In this document: positions 5,846 to 5,928 of the stretch, piece by piece | Layout of the letters: every line of letters begins with the position of its first letter | Position numbering within the stretch: the stretch's first letter is position 1 | Assembly (NCBI GenBank): GCA_030609125.1 | Contig: JAUWCW010000135.1 | Span: forward strand, 1 to 5,928 | DNA: 5,928 bases | Reading direction: 5' to 3' | Source of the DNA: JAUWCW01 sp030609125 [NCBI: Candidatus Rokuibacteriota bacterium] | GTDB lineage: Bacteria; JAUVQV01 | Made by a program: the position numbers and the translations under genes | The notes under the pieces: generated by a model | What the model was told of the DNA's origin: nothing | Database searches by the model: none | Seen by the model: the letters and a program-made list of their open reading frames with translations, nothing else

Positions 5846-5928
5846 TATTTATTCTTTAGTTTCAGTAAGTTACAACTTTGCCCTGGCACAAAATGGTGTG
5901 CCAGCGGTGTGCCAGATTCCATCAGTTC
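5846..5928 (+). other. Possible integrative-element flank downstream of tRNA-Ala
   Basis: Directly after the tRNA CCA, base composition drops sharply: only 8 of the 35 bases at 5846-5880 are G or C. A compact cluster of short repeats follows at 5883-5915. tRNA 3' ends are common insertion sites for tyrosine-recombinase elements, and arm-type integrase sites are often short repeats close by. No integrase is visible because the window ends at 5928. The alternative is an ordinary AT-rich spacer with a chance hairpin. Confidence 0.35.
5883..5915 (+). repeat. Perfect 8-bp inverted repeat overlapping a tandem 10-bp direct repeat
   Basis: CTGGCACA (5883-5890) and TGTGCCAG (5897-5904) form a perfect 8-bp inverted repeat with a 6-nt loop. 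The right arm is also part of GGTGTGCCAG at 5895-5904, which is repeated exactly at 5906-5915. The two direct copies therefore have an 11-bp period, about one helical turn, and TGTGCCA occurs three times in all, once inverted. No T-run follows the hairpin, so it does not look like an intrinsic terminator. The layout fits a protein-binding array better. Confidence 0.85.

Noticed and set aside
5883-5904. Intrinsic terminator for the tRNA
   Set aside because: The 8-bp stem is perfect, but it is followed by CGGTGTG rather than a run of T, and it lies almost 40 bases past the tRNA end.

Overview
The window is GC-rich protein-coding DNA, and its coding regions end mostly in G or C at the third codon position. 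It carries a very large oxygen-sensitive-type Fe-S ATPase fusion, a TlpA-like exported thiol protein and a tRNA-Ala. This combination suggests an anaerobic bacterium, most likely a Desulfuromonadales/Geobacter-type member of the former Deltaproteobacteria. That placement is an inference from gene content and base composition; there is no rRNA or other marker to confirm it.

Layout. (1) 1-168, minus strand: the N-terminal 56 codons of a HAD-IIIC / FkbH-like phosphatase-fold protein that runs off the left edge. (2) 169-277: a short divergent intergenic region with a plausible sigma70 promoter reading rightward. (3) 278-4450, plus strand: a 1390-residue protein with two tandem BadF/BadG/BcrA/BcrD-type activase domains, a four-cysteine linker, and two further modules resembling DUF2229/COG3580 and COG3581 (HgdB-like). 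(4) 4500-5738, plus strand: an exported 412-residue protein with a TlpA-like thioredoxin domain and a C-terminal domain of about 230 residues that I do not recognise. (5) 5770-5845: tRNA-Ala(CGC) with its own promoter just upstream and an encoded CCA end. (6) 5846-5928: an abrupt AT-rich stretch, then a perfect 8-bp inverted repeat that overlaps an 11-bp-period direct repeat. This looks like the flank of an integrative element inserted at the tRNA 3' end.

How the genes may work together. The large gene and the exported thioredoxin-like gene lie on the same strand, 49 bp apart, with no visible terminator between them, so co-transcription is plausible. The big protein is predicted to use ATP hydrolysis to push electrons to low potential and deliver them to an Fe-S site in its own C-terminal half. 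Its substrate is unknown. The thioredoxin-like protein would act outside the cytoplasm, so any functional link between the two is unproven. The FkbH-like gene is divergent and probably belongs to a separate cluster to the left.
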